Shown here piece after piece: positions 14,201 through 23,800 of a DNA stretch of 64,000 nucleotides. Under the pieces are notes generated by a model. That model had not been told where the DNA came from. It saw only the letters and a list, made by a program, of their open reading frames with translations, and did not search any database. Source of the stretch: Lepidodermella squamata (Eukaryota > Gastrotricha); contig JBLDXI010000024.1 in the NCBI GenBank assembly GCA_047495785.1, forward strand, positions 4,526,001 through 4,590,000, read 5' to 3'. Made by a program: the position numbers and the translations under genes. The number at the start of each line of letters is the position of its first letter. The first letter of the stretch is position 1.

Positions 14201-17090
14201 GGCTTGTGTAACCAGCGCTCTATTCATGGCAATGCTAGTCAATGCGATGTTCTACGGGAAGGAAAGTCAATCGCCCCGGGTTGGCATAAAAATCGGGGGA
14301 TACTTCCGCCTGTCCTGGTTCACAGTCTACACAAGCTTCATCGGATGCGTCATTGTCATCCCTCCAACTGCAATTATGGCCTTCATTTTCAAACGAATCA
14401 GACGTCGATCAGCTGAGAATAGCCAGTACACCACGATATTCAATGTTGCCCTAGGATTCCGACAAAGAAATCCTGACGACAAAGAAAAGAAGCCCTTCCA
14501 GCTTCCTTATTATTTCGCAATTGTCGCATGGTTTTGTAAGTCAATAAGTTTAACATAAAACAGCACTCCATTTTCTTCTTTTAAGTGGTTGCTGGGTGCA
14601 TCGGGGCATCATCTTTCTTCATCGTCATGTACAGTTTGATGTGGGGCAAGGAGAAGTCTCTGCAATGGCTTAGCGGGATGATCATGAGCGTTGTTCAAGA
14701 CATAATCATAATCCAAACAGTCAAGGTCGCGCTGTTGTCTCTATGCAGTTCAACTTTACTATCCCTTCCGGATGATGGTCTGGATATTGGCAAGATGGCA
14801 TTCTCCAAGAATAACTCTAGCAAGAAAACGGAGCTCTTCAAGCGCATGCGGAACATCATCGCAGGGATTTTCCACCACATCATTTACGTCGTGGCTTTTG
14901 CAATCGTAATCTCAGCAACGCAAAACACTCTAGCCTATCAGCAAGTTGGCGATTTGAAGCCACTCGTTGAGATGCCTACTGTACCTCAGATGGGCGTGAT
15001 TAATGACTACAGCCAGATTTATTCATGGTTGAACAACAATCTGTTGCCACAGTTTTTCACTGCGAACCAGCTGAAAAAGGGCCTGAACTTCAACCTGAAA
15101 AATATCTACCAAGTTCTAAATCACGACGTCGTGGTTCTTGGTCCAGTTCGCTTGCGACAGCAACGAGTTCAACCTTGTAAGCACGACCATGAAGAATGTT
15201 GTTGAGAAATTTTCATTTTCTTGCAGATTATTGTCCCTTGGAGACGTCGCCAATACCACTGATCAATCAGAAATTCACCAAACTGCTCATTTTGAACACG
15301 ACGAAGTGCCAAAATCCATATGTTGACCAACTTGGTATCGGCGAAACCACTGAACGGCGGCAATTTTCGAATTTATATTGGACCTTCAACGAAAGTATTA
15401 CAGCTTGGTTGGCTGAGAACGTCACGACTGAGCAGGCTCCGTGGATTTATCGAGAAGACAGCGGCATTCCTTACTCGGGATTTCAAGCTAGTTACTCGAG
15501 CGGTGGCTATTACGTAGACCTCCCAGTCACACTTAAAAAAGCGAGGGCGTTCGTCACTCAGCTCCAGTCGAGAAGATGGCTGGATAACGCAACTTCAGTC
15601 TTGTTTGTTGACATGGTCCTGTTCAATGCTCAGGTCAATTTGTTCATCGCTGTCAAAGTGGTGTTCGAAGCCTTAAGTGCTGGAGGTATGACCTATCACG
15701 CAAGAATGTACCCTCTGCAGCTCTATCAATACATCGGGGCTAGCTCGATCTTCGTTTTCGCGATTCAAGGCATCTGGATCTTGCTGGTCATCTCGCATCT
15801 GATTAAGATTTTCATTCAGATGAAAAAGCAAGGAATCACAAAGTTCCGAAAAGATGGATGGAATTTGCTGGAGCTGTGCCAGATATTGATATCCTTGGCC
15901 ATCGTTGGATTGTTTATAGCTCGAATTCTGGTAGTGATGAAGGCTGTAACCCGGCTTCAGACCGACCGAACTTCATTCGTGAACTTTGATCTTCTGGTCA
16001 ACTGGGAAGCTTTGATGGCTAACCTGTATGGAATCACATTTTTCATGACGATGCTGCTGTTTTTCCGCCATCTCACCTTCAACAAGTACTGGTGCATCTT
16101 CTTGGGAACGCTCTCCAAGGGCAAGGCGGATATATATTCATTCCTGTTCACTTTCGTCATCATCACACTGTTGTTCGCCACACTGGGTTATCTGAGCCTA
16201 AATACGACGTGTGACGAGTTTCAATCATTCACTGCTTCGATTATGACCCTTGTTCAGAATATCATCGGAGTGACTGGGTCCTTGATGTCGCTGAGCTTTA
16301 CATCTCGTTATATCATGTTGTTCTGCATGGCTTACTCAACTATTGTCATGTTTTTGGCTGTTCAGGTCTTCATGACCATCATTTCGGTCACTTACAGCCA
16401 GGTGGCTGAAAACGCTGAAGAAAACACCAACTGGGACTATGAACTATCCGGTTACATGGCTGAAGAGATAACGCGTACTTTCGGCAAAGCTGAGGAAAAG
16501 AAGAAAAGAGCTGCGCCCATTTTCAGGCCTATCGGAGAGAGAAATCTGGCGAGATGTAAGCTGTTTCCTAAATTTTTGGCTTTTTATATCATTTCGCTCT
16601 AGTGGAAATGTCGATTCACCGTTTGTCGCGCTATGTCGAGTCGCGCGTTGCAGATGATACTATCGAGCGAGTTGCGAAACGCGATCGATGCCTCGTGCAC
16701 TGGATGGACATGAAATTGCGTGGATTACGGCTTCGCAAATTTATGAACACCGTTATGCGTCAAAAGCCAAAAGCCACCAACGCACCTGCGAAGATTGAAG
16801 ATCCGAAGATGTTCAGGCATAGTGGCAACATTGCCAGTCAACGAGGTCATTTCACTGAAAAGGCCCATCCACGTCGAATGTCTGAGCCCTTCCCTCAAAA
16901 TTGGGTGTATCACATGCAGTCTGGTCCGGATGCTAAGCCATTCGTCAATCCTGGGAGAAAGTCGCTGTTTGGCATAGTTCTCCCGAGTAACAAGCAACGT
17001 GGCAGCTTGCCAGTTGGTTCTCTGCTTGGAACTTACGATCTCAAGAAGCAGGGTGGCGGAAATCGACTAAATCCCCACCCCGCGCACTAG
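3424..17090 (+). CDS. Gene 1: polycystin-1-like channel receptor with EGF/discoidin/fibrinogen/Sushi ectodomain
   Basis: The proposed model has 24 exons: 3424-3472, 3523-3627, 3680-3796, 3848-4063, 4117-4224, 4976-5074, 5127-5255, 5352-5674, 5725-5956, 7649-8068, 8119-8218, 8272-8304, 8363-8484, 8536-9213, 9268-9413, 9463-9571, 9621-10019, 10073-10234, 10289-11551, 11607-12385, 12441-14536, 14586-15176, 15227-16555, 16603-17090. Start: [16 protein letters not shown] is a good signal peptide. Domains in order: 7 EGF, a discoidin-like domain with a Cys knot, 4 FReD, PAN/Apple-like, 1 Sushi, 5 EGF, an Ala/Ser/Thr stalk, an extracellular region ending in a tetra-arginine site, TM1, PLAT, then about 10 further membrane segments with the polycystin channel. 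The family is polycystin-1/PKD1-like (cation channel subunit or receptor, plasma membrane or cilium). All splice sites were checked for GT-AG and phase. The exon 7-8 junction is the least certain, because a 9-nt microexon at 5306-5314 is also possible. A poly(A) signal candidate lies at 17622. Confidence 0.85.
4320..4640. repeat. Foldback element inside gene 1 intron 5
   Basis: Inverted arms of about 65 bp (4351-4420 and 4535-4604; core CGGTTTTTAGACCAAAATA) extend imperfectly outward to about 4322 and 4635. The element sits inside the single long intron of the EGF array, which explains that intron's size. I could not identify a clear target-site duplication. Confidence 0.65.
5352..5956 (+). 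other. Gene 1 block: discoidin-like (F5/8C-type) domain plus Cys-rich linker
   Basis: The block begins [10 protein letters not shown] and ends IKIYGC, followed by a CTC-PAGY Cys-rich linker. The same WGGSI start and GC-plus-Cys-rich end occur in gene 3 (53144-53722) and gene 2 (25736-26326). Length (about 150 residues), the opening Trp-Gly-Gly and the closing beta-strand with Gly-Cys resemble F5/8 type C / discoidin-like folds. Sequence similarity to known members is weak by eye. The split at 5674/5725 is a phase-0 intron. Confidence 0.6.
5957..7648. other. Long intron 9 of gene 1
   Basis: This 1.69-kb intron lies in a gene whose introns are mostly about 50 nt. It contains repeated CGTAACGGACA words (near 6093, 6456 and 6479, with an inverted copy near 6287), suggesting decayed insertion sequence. 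No convincing coding sequence was seen. The ORFs at 6474 and 6881 have no recognisable domain. Confidence 0.5.
7649..10234 (+). other. Gene 1 block: fibrinogen-related domains 1-3
   Basis: FReD 1 is 7649-8484 (exons 10-13), FReD 2 is 8536-9213, and FReD 3 is 9268-10234. Each starts with a D-C-x-D/E motif, has YC-(D/E)M.. and GG(G)WTV(F/I)QRR, a (Y/F)WLGN motif, an AGDSL/AGDML motif, a GGWW motif and NLNG. These are standard fibrinogen C-terminal globe features. The FReD 3 middle is divergent: GGWTVIQRR is replaced by PGWTVIQIQ across an intron. Exon 12 is only 33 nt. Confidence 0.85.
10289..12385 (+). other. Gene 1 block: FReD 4, PAN/Apple-like, Sushi, five EGF, stalk
   Basis: FReD 4 (QDCNT...[10 protein letters not shown]...GGGWW) runs to about 10910. 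A Cys-rich segment with CTAACTSY follows (PAN/Apple-like). Next comes one Sushi/CCP module, containing [12 protein letters not shown], which is conserved in gene 3. Then five EGF modules occur in two exons, the last three nearly repeats of each other ([14 protein letters not shown] type). The block ends with an Ala/Ser/Thr-rich stalk without cysteines. Confidence 0.8.
12441..17090 (+). other. Gene 1 block: juxtamembrane region, PLAT domain and polycystin channel
   Basis: Residues encoded at 12441-13440 form the extracellular beta-rich region. A tetra-arginine stretch lies at 13380-13391. TM1 is at about 13560-13630 and is followed by a PLAT/LH2 domain ([11 protein letters not shown] onward, 13690-14060). 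TM2-TM3 lie at 14200-14400, TM4-TM5 in exon 22, and TM6 at about 14860-14930. The large extracellular TOP-type domain of the channel contains YYVDLP (about 15510). Then come S1-S6-like segments, with the pore helix near 16225-16290. The cytoplasmic C terminus (exon 24) is basic and lacks an obvious coiled coil. Confidence 0.85.
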
Positions 17091-17355
17091 AAGAACTGTT
17101 GTTGAGATTTCAATATCAATACGATCATGAAGCATGTCAATATCAATAGTGAGATATTCAAACATTTTCAGCCCCTATTATTCCATATTATAAAAATCAT
17201 AGAGTCCTTCTGTTCTCTATGATAAAAATACATTAGTTCCAATTTTCTTTCATTTTCATAAATCATTCGGAAACCAACTAATGCCTATATCTATCTATAT
17301 TGTCATGCCACTAAAAACAGAGCATTGAAAATGATTAGTTTGGAATTTTCTCGAT
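17091..17355. other. 3' flank of gene 1
   Basis: A+T-rich with no coding sequence. The stretch just downstream of the gene 1 stop codon presumably carries the 3' UTR. The first exact AATAAA on the plus strand is at 17622-17627. Closer variants such as GATAAA occur near 17220. Confidence 0.35.
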
Positions 17356-17455
17356 TACCGTAGTTACCGAAATACAAGCCTAGGCGGCACCTCTTTGTCG
17401 GCACTTTGATGTTCTTTGTAGTGCCGCCCAGGCTTGTATTTCGGTAACTACGGTA
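17356..17455. repeat. 100-bp foldback with 35-bp near-perfect arms
   Basis: The left arm 17356-17390 starts TACCGTAGTTACCGAAATAC. The right arm 17421-17455 is its reverse complement with a single mismatch (CTAGG against CTGGG). The loop is 30 bp. It has the structure of a very small MITE or a strong RNA/DNA hairpin. It lies between the convergent ends of genes 1 and 2. Confidence 0.85.
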
Positions 17456-17709
17456 CTTTGTATCTTTGTATCTTCGCATTGTATCTTATCATGCCGCGGG
17501 CATGACACTGAAGTGTTGAACTGCGGTACCTATGCCATATTACAATTTTATCATCATACATATTACGACGCGACGTCATGAGAATTACGTGTGAATTGTA
17601 ATTTTCTTTCATTTTTTTGATAATAAAATTGTGTGTTGCATTAAATGCAACTGTACTTCCGTAGTTTTCTTTCAATTCTGAGAAATTAAGGAATCCTTAA
17701 CGGTGTTGA

Positions 17710-17806
17710 GGGCAGAAACGAGATTTCGGCCCGCTGAAAATGCCCGAGGGCGTAGCGGAGCGAAGCCCGAGGGTATTTTCAAGGGCTGAAATCTAGTTTT
17801 TGCCCG
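17710..17806. repeat. Imperfect foldback, about 40-bp arms
   Basis: The arm GGCAGAAACGAGATTTCGGC (from 17711) pairs with the complement of the sequence ending in GCTGAAATCTAGTTTTTGC near 17805. Several mismatches are spread over the arms. GCCCGAGGG words flank the loop on both sides. Confidence 0.6.
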
Positions 17807-17809
17807 AAA

Positions 17810-18890
17810 AACAAGTTTAGGATTCCTGTTCCCACATTGTTGGTTATTTTCCCAAAAAAGCCCATTTTCCGCTCGAAATCTGGATAAAATGCACAACCAC
17901 TCACACACATGGCGTCTGTTTAAATTGAATTAAAAAATCAACCTTAAAAAATCGGTTAACAAATTCTTTTTGTTTCATTCCTCTTTCGAATCGAATTATT
18001 TTCGCACTAAATTTGTTTTGGTGAAAATCACGCTCGGCAACCGCGACTAATCCTCGGAAACGCAGTCGATTCTAACCAAATGCAGTCTACCAATGCAACA
18101 ATCAGCTCGTGAAAATCAGCTCGTGAAAACCGCAATTCTTAAGTAGCAGAAAATGGCCGAATTTCCTCTACGCAAATTCGACTAGGGCGATCAATCCGCC
18201 GGCGATGACGGCGATAACGGCTTTTTATTTGAAGACGTTGCTGATCACTGCAACGAAACACCGCGGAAATTGCGCTTCATACATTTGAAACGGTGGAACG
18301 GAATTCAAGGAAACGATTCGCCGACTATGCTGATCAACGGCTTTCGGAGGAATATCTCCGTGCGAAACGACTTCGCATTGGCTTTGTTTGGCCATGACCA
18401 GCTCGAGGAACCGGTTTGAATGACGTCAGTTCACGGTCGACGCCAGTTTTCAAGGAAATACTGCACTGTGCATGCCAAAACTCCAGAACTGACTTTTCGA
18501 TTTGTATAAGCTAATCTCTCACAATTTACGTGTTAAATAAAATTGGCTATTGTTAAAATGCTTTATTTGGTTCAAATTGTAGTTTTCTTGGTCTAATTTC
18601 TTGAAGGAGTCTGGTTTGTCCAGTAATTTACTGATTTGGAAATAAACTAAAATTAAAAATAAAAGATCCACCTTAAACGCGTGAGCGGGCGGAATCACCG
18701 GGCGGAAACACCGGGCGGAATCACATTTTCCATTGAAGCAAAAAATAACCAACCATGTGGGAACGATTCTGCTATCGTCCCGCGGTAAAAAAGTATCGAT
18801 ACGAATTCGATACAAATAACATGCGTGATTTCAAGGTGGACTTTTAATTTTATTCTTCGAATTGCCCAAACAACTAGTTTTGTTTTTTGT
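17810..18890. other. Intergenic, no gene recognised
   Basis: Non-coding sequence between the convergent genes 1 and 2. It contains short local repeats (CAGCTCGTGAAAA twice near 18110, and CGGGCGGAA(A/T)CAC repeated near 18690-18720). No supportable ORF. Confidence 0.4.
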
Positions 18891-18897
18891 AAGGGGG

Positions 18898-18950
18898 AAA
18901 CGCTCCAAGAAATCATTATGCAGCCAGTTATTCCTCTTTGTTGCAGTTAC
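18898..18950. repeat. Dispersed repeat, uninterrupted copy (paralogous empty site)
   Basis: This stretch matches the sequence flanking the foldback transposon at 19659-20078. AAACGCTCCAAGAAATCATT is followed by ATGC(A/T)GCCAG and TTATTC, then TTGCAGTTAC. Here it is continuous. At 19.6-20.1 kb the same sequence is split by the insertion. It therefore records the pre-insertion arrangement. Confidence 0.75.
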
Positions 18951-19658
18951 TATTTAAAAATCCTGAACAATAGCACTCGCACCAGACTGCCAGCACGGTC
19001 AACTACGGCGCTGATAGTTTCAGACTACAAAATGCGATTTCACAGGTTCCTGAAACTAAATTCCTCATCGCTGGTTAAAACGGGTTCCCTGGAATCTCTG
19101 AACTATCAGATGCATACGCTGGAACCTGCCTGCCATAAACCACCTTGTCAACCTGGGCTCCATAAAGTTCCCCATAACATAGTATTTTAAGCTGATATTA
19201 GAGTTTGGTTTACAGCCCGATTTCATGGGTTCTAGAGAACTCCCAAGCCTTTCGCGGGTGGTCAACATCTTTATAGAAGACATCTTCGTAGGCAGATCGC
19301 TGCAATCAGTGTTGAGCGCGCATCTATCACTCGGCACTCGGGAATCAACCGATATACATTCAGCCTATGCCATTCAGCTGGCTATACATGCTGATTTTCA
19401 AAAAGTTGTATCCTAACTGTGCTTTTCAGTTTTTGACTTGTTTTCAGGTAGCCTACCTCTTATCGTTGGAGAATTCGAGAATTTGGGAAAATTACGGTTC
19501 TGATCTTTTGGAAAATGTTTTCAGCTGACCGTAGTACTGTGCTAGCGCTGAAATAGAAGTCGCCGTAGCCCTACTGTAGCGGCCCCGTAGTTGTGCTATT
19601 TGAGTGCTATTATTTTCGTATCCTGGGTAAACGCTCCAAGAAATCATTATGCTGCCAG

Positions 19659-20078
19659 CATAGAGAAAATAATGACCAGAGTAAGCAGTCAAGCTTAAAT
19701 TTTGATCTGCATTATTATGGAAGTGCGTTCTCAAAACGGATATCTCCGTCTTTTACCAAATTTTGCATGCCTATAGAACGCGAGCTGCTCTTTCTTGTGG
19801 TATAAGATTTGAGGTGGGCAATTGCTGCTCAGTCTTGATCTCATCAAAACAAGTAAAACCATAGTGAAAACGAGGTTTTTGTATTTTTTTGTAACAACGG
19901 TTCGGTTGTCCACCTCAAATCTTATACCACTGCTGAAAGAGCAGCTCGCGTTCTGTAGGCATGCATAATTTTGGTAAAAAAACGGAGATATCCGTTTTGA
20001 GAAAGTCAACTTTGAATAAAAATGAAGATTTAGAAATTTTAGCTTGAGTGCTTACTGTGGTCATTTTTTTTCTCTATG
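19659..20078. mobile_element. Foldback hAT-like MITE, copy 1
   Basis: A 420-bp element starts CATAGAGAAAA and ends TTTTCTCTATG. The two halves are inverted repeats of roughly 190 bp. Flanks are a perfect 8-bp target-site duplication GCTGCCAG (19651-19658 and 20079-20086). An 8-bp TSD with short terminal inverted repeats beginning CA is characteristic of hAT-superfamily non-autonomous elements. No transposase is encoded. A second copy with its own 8-bp TSD is at 37988-38395. Confidence 0.88.
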
Positions 20079-20099
20079 GCTGCCAGTTATTCGAAATAC

Positions 20100-20112
20100 T
20101 TTATTGTTTATT
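20100..20112 (-). terminator. Tandem poly(A) signals of gene 2
   Basis: Two AATAAA words on the minus strand, at 20100-20105 and 20107-20112, some 20-35 nt after the proposed gene 2 stop at 20133. The 8-bp-TSD foldback element begins only about 15-20 bp further downstream. Confidence 0.5.
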
Positions 20113-20132
20113 GCAGTTACTGGAATTGATAA

Positions 20133-20860
20133 TTAAAAAGCGTAATTGCTCCCTTGCAAACGTCTATAGGAGGGCAGAACTAAAGAGGTGATTGCTAGCT
20201 TACATTGTTGATCGCTCACGTAAGGATCATCCGAATGCTGCTCCATCTCCGAACTGGGAGTAGCATGCGGGAGAGGCTGCTCCTCAGCTTTTTCGAGAAG
20301 ATCACTCGTTGACGCATTGTCTGTAGTATTACTTTCTTGGGCTTCAATTCATCCGCCAATTAGATTTCCGCACGTACAATAACTGCGCTATTTATTTACG
20401 AATCTTTTATATATCATTTAATAATAATGAAAGCAGGTGTACTTTATTACAGCAGCATTCGGCATCACTGTACTCTCATCATCAAAACCAAAAAAACGTT
20501 TAGACGGGTGCCGAATATACCCACCTCGACGATCCTAGTTCATAGTTGCATGGCTGTTTAGCGGTTTGTTAGTATCACCTTTTTTAGGTGACTCCAGGGA
20601 GCACCACGAGGAGGTCAACCGCTCAGCTCCCCGAAACAAAAATGAAGCGCAAAAATAAATCGTAAAGCTACCGCACAGTGGTGCATTTAACTCAGATGGC
20701 GTTGCGTTTGGCCTTTGGCCTGACTAACTTACCATTGAAAAAATTACCCTTCAAACTTACAAATGCATTTAGATGGTAACCATGGCTGGGTCCAACCGGT
20801 GTAATTCAGCACTCCCCAGGTTTTGTTAGCTTCAATGAGGCAAATTTTAATCCCGATATT
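20133..20860 (-). other. Gene 2 block: tentative membrane anchor and cytoplasmic tail exons
   Basis: Tentative exons 20761-20860, 20579-20719, 20474-20524 and 20133-20341 keep one frame through canonical GT-AG introns. One intron contains TACTAAC, a perfect branch-point-like word. The encoded end has a short hydrophobic run ([13 protein letters not shown]) and then a basic segment [18 protein letters not shown], an acidic Ser/Thr/Glu/Gln-rich tail, and a stop. It looks like a short single-pass receptor tail. The hydrophobic run is short for a membrane helix, so a secreted or lipid-anchored product is also possible. Two AATAAA words lie within about 35 nt of the stop. Confidence 0.4.
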
Positions 20861-23800
20861 CTGTATGAGAATCGGATGAGAACCTACCAACACATGCGAT
20901 AACAACCGAGCTGTCCCAAGATAACGGATCGAGAGTATCGATGTCGTAACATTCGTACGTGAAATTTGTAGCGAACTCATATATCGCATTAGCTGCTGCT
21001 GGGACTACGCCAGATAGTTTGACGTTCGGGAACATTGGAGGGCTGTCGCAATTCAAAGGAATGCAAGTACCAGGTGTTTTCGGCTCCCACTGCTGGCTAT
21101 CACCACAGTAGATAGTTTTCGATTTAACGTAACTATCCTCAGATTTGAACGTATAACCACGGACGCAAGTGTATTCCCAGGTTGTGTGAGCTCTGTTTTG
21201 AACATCGTAAGGCAGCGGATCGGGAATGGTGAAGTTATTCCATGAATAATCCACCACAGGCGGCATGGGACATCGCGTGGATTTGCAGATAATTTCTTCA
21301 CCAGTCCACTCACCGTAAGGCTTAGCGCAGATTCGAACAGGCAAGCCGGTTGATACCATCATAAAGTCATCGGCGCATTGATAGAATAGGGTCATAGTTC
21401 CGCCCGAAACTTCGACATTCGGCAGACGGACAGCGCTACTGTTCGATAAATCGGGGTATAACCCACACAACGTCCGACAATCCAGCCAATCGCCGACCCA
21501 TCTTTGAGTGTTGCTATCGCATGACAAAACTGTGGTATCACCCTGCCACTTCGAGTTAGTGAAACCAGGCAAGCACGTGTAATTCACTGAGATTTTCGAA
21601 CTGAAGTCTGATGTGATGATTTCCTGCGAAGTTCCTGTCATTGTTGGCGGAGGACCACATTGACCGGGGAAGTAGCCGCAATCATCCATCCTGAAGTATG
21701 TGTCAGTTCCTGCTTCAGCTGCGCCCTTGCCAGGGACACAAGTGTCATTTCGTATCGTGCAGTCCCCATTGCCAGAGCCCTTCAGAGTGAAAACGGCCGT
21801 TTTGCAAGTCCAGCTACCATATCCTGCGCAGTAGCTCGTGCAATCAGTAGCTGTAACTTGTTTGGTCAACGTGTAGAAAATGCCTTCTTCACATTTGAAA
21901 TTCGATATTTTCAAGAATCTGCCAGGCTTTGTTGGCCGGCGAATTTTCATGGAGGTCCAGGATAAATTCGGATTATAGCCATTTTTGAATGTATACCAAT
22001 ACATTTGGGCGCTGTCAGGTGTTTGCTTGCCATAAATTGCGTTCAGATTTGAAGTCTCGTCAGTCGAGCTTGATGAGGCGCACGGGGTGGGTTGATCGAA
22101 CCACCAGCCCCCGCATAAATCAAAGCTAAAGAAATTCCCATTCAACGCTTTTAAAGAGTCCCCGGCAGTCGAGCAATCCTGATACTTCGCAATGTTCAAG
22201 GTGTAAGCATCACTTTCGGTGTAAAACAGTTTGTAATAGGCGAAGGCGTACTCCTTATCTGACCGCATTTCAACGAGAAGTTCGAAATCAGCTGCCGCCG
22301 TCAGACCTTTGATAAGCTTGTTACCCATCCAGTAATTGTTGGATGCAGAACCGATCTGATAATCGAAACCAGCCAGGTCGAGCATGAAAGTCGTAGTTTC
22401 ATCAACTCGGCGCTGAATCTGGGTCCAGCCTCCACCGAATGTCTCCATATCGCAATAGGCTTTGAAGGTAACGGGCGATCCGGCTCCGTTGTCTGCAACC
22501 AGGTCGCTGAAGGTTTGCGATAGGTAACGACTGGTTATTGGGAGATTGGCCTGCTTCCATGTACAGTCGTTTGGTTCAGCGTAAGCTTTTAGAGTAACAC
22601 AAAATAGTTAAGATTCAATCATTAAAGAACAACAGAACTCTTACGTTTGCAAACAAGGTCACTTCCAGAATAGACCCCACTGCGATCGTTCAGCATTAGC
22701 CTTGTGCTATCCCCGGAAATTTGTCGATACGCATGATCACACTTGTGGCTGTATGTGGCTTTCTTCCAGTTACAAACTTGGGTCGTCGAAGCTTTGGGAC
22801 GATATAGGGCATCGGTGTATCTTGGTTTTATTGCGATCTGAGTAGCTTGGCATGACTTATCCAAACTGGTCAAGGTTGCCCAGTTGAGGCCATAACCCCA
22901 GGTGGTACTTCCCCAATTTGCGGCGTTGAGGTTCCCCAGAGTCCGACAACCTGGTTTGTTATCGGGCCACGTCCAGCTACCATCAATAGGCGGGTACCAC
23001 CAAGCGCCAAACCATTTAGTGTCTTGCCAGTTCATGCAAGCCTTCATCGACCCTCTATCAGGCGTCTGAAATGGCTGGTTGTTGTGTTCCCATTGGCCGA
23101 ATGAATCTCCAGCGGCTAGGTCACTCGATAACGACGAGTCGAAATTCTTCAGCCTAATCCGATAATCTTGCTTCTCGGGGTAGATTTTTACGTCATTATA
23201 ATAGGCGTATTTCCATTTTGAATCTATGGGACTTTTGCAAGCTACTAGCAGAGAGTAGGGCGAAGACATTGTAAGGCGACTGACGATGTCCAGCCCAAGC
23301 CAATGGTCCCCTTTCAGACCCTTCGTAGGGCTTGAGAATCCGTTTTTATAATCGTCCCAGCCCCGCCAGAAATCTGTCTCGCCGTCGAAGCGTCTCTGAA
23401 TTACAGTCCAACCTGTTCCTCGGTTAGGATAAGTTGTCGAAGAATAGTCGGTGTCATAATCGCAGTACGCTGTGAATTCAGTGCCATCAGACAGCGCTAA
23501 AGTAGCGATACCAGTGCTGCTAGCAGCTGTAACACAGTCTTTGTTACGCATTCGACGTTTTATCGCGATTTGGGTAGCTGCCATAGATACTTTGTCCTGT
23601 CCCAGCGTATACCAGTTTACGCCAACAAAGCTACGCGGATCTCCGAAAAAACCATTAAGGTCAGCGCTAGTCTTGCTGCAATCGGAAGACAGCCACCACG
23701 GGCCTCGATTATTCGTTACGATACAACTTTGACTTTGACCCTTATCGTAAGTCGAAAACGGCTGGTAATTAGATGCCCACATCGATTCTCCCGCCAATTC

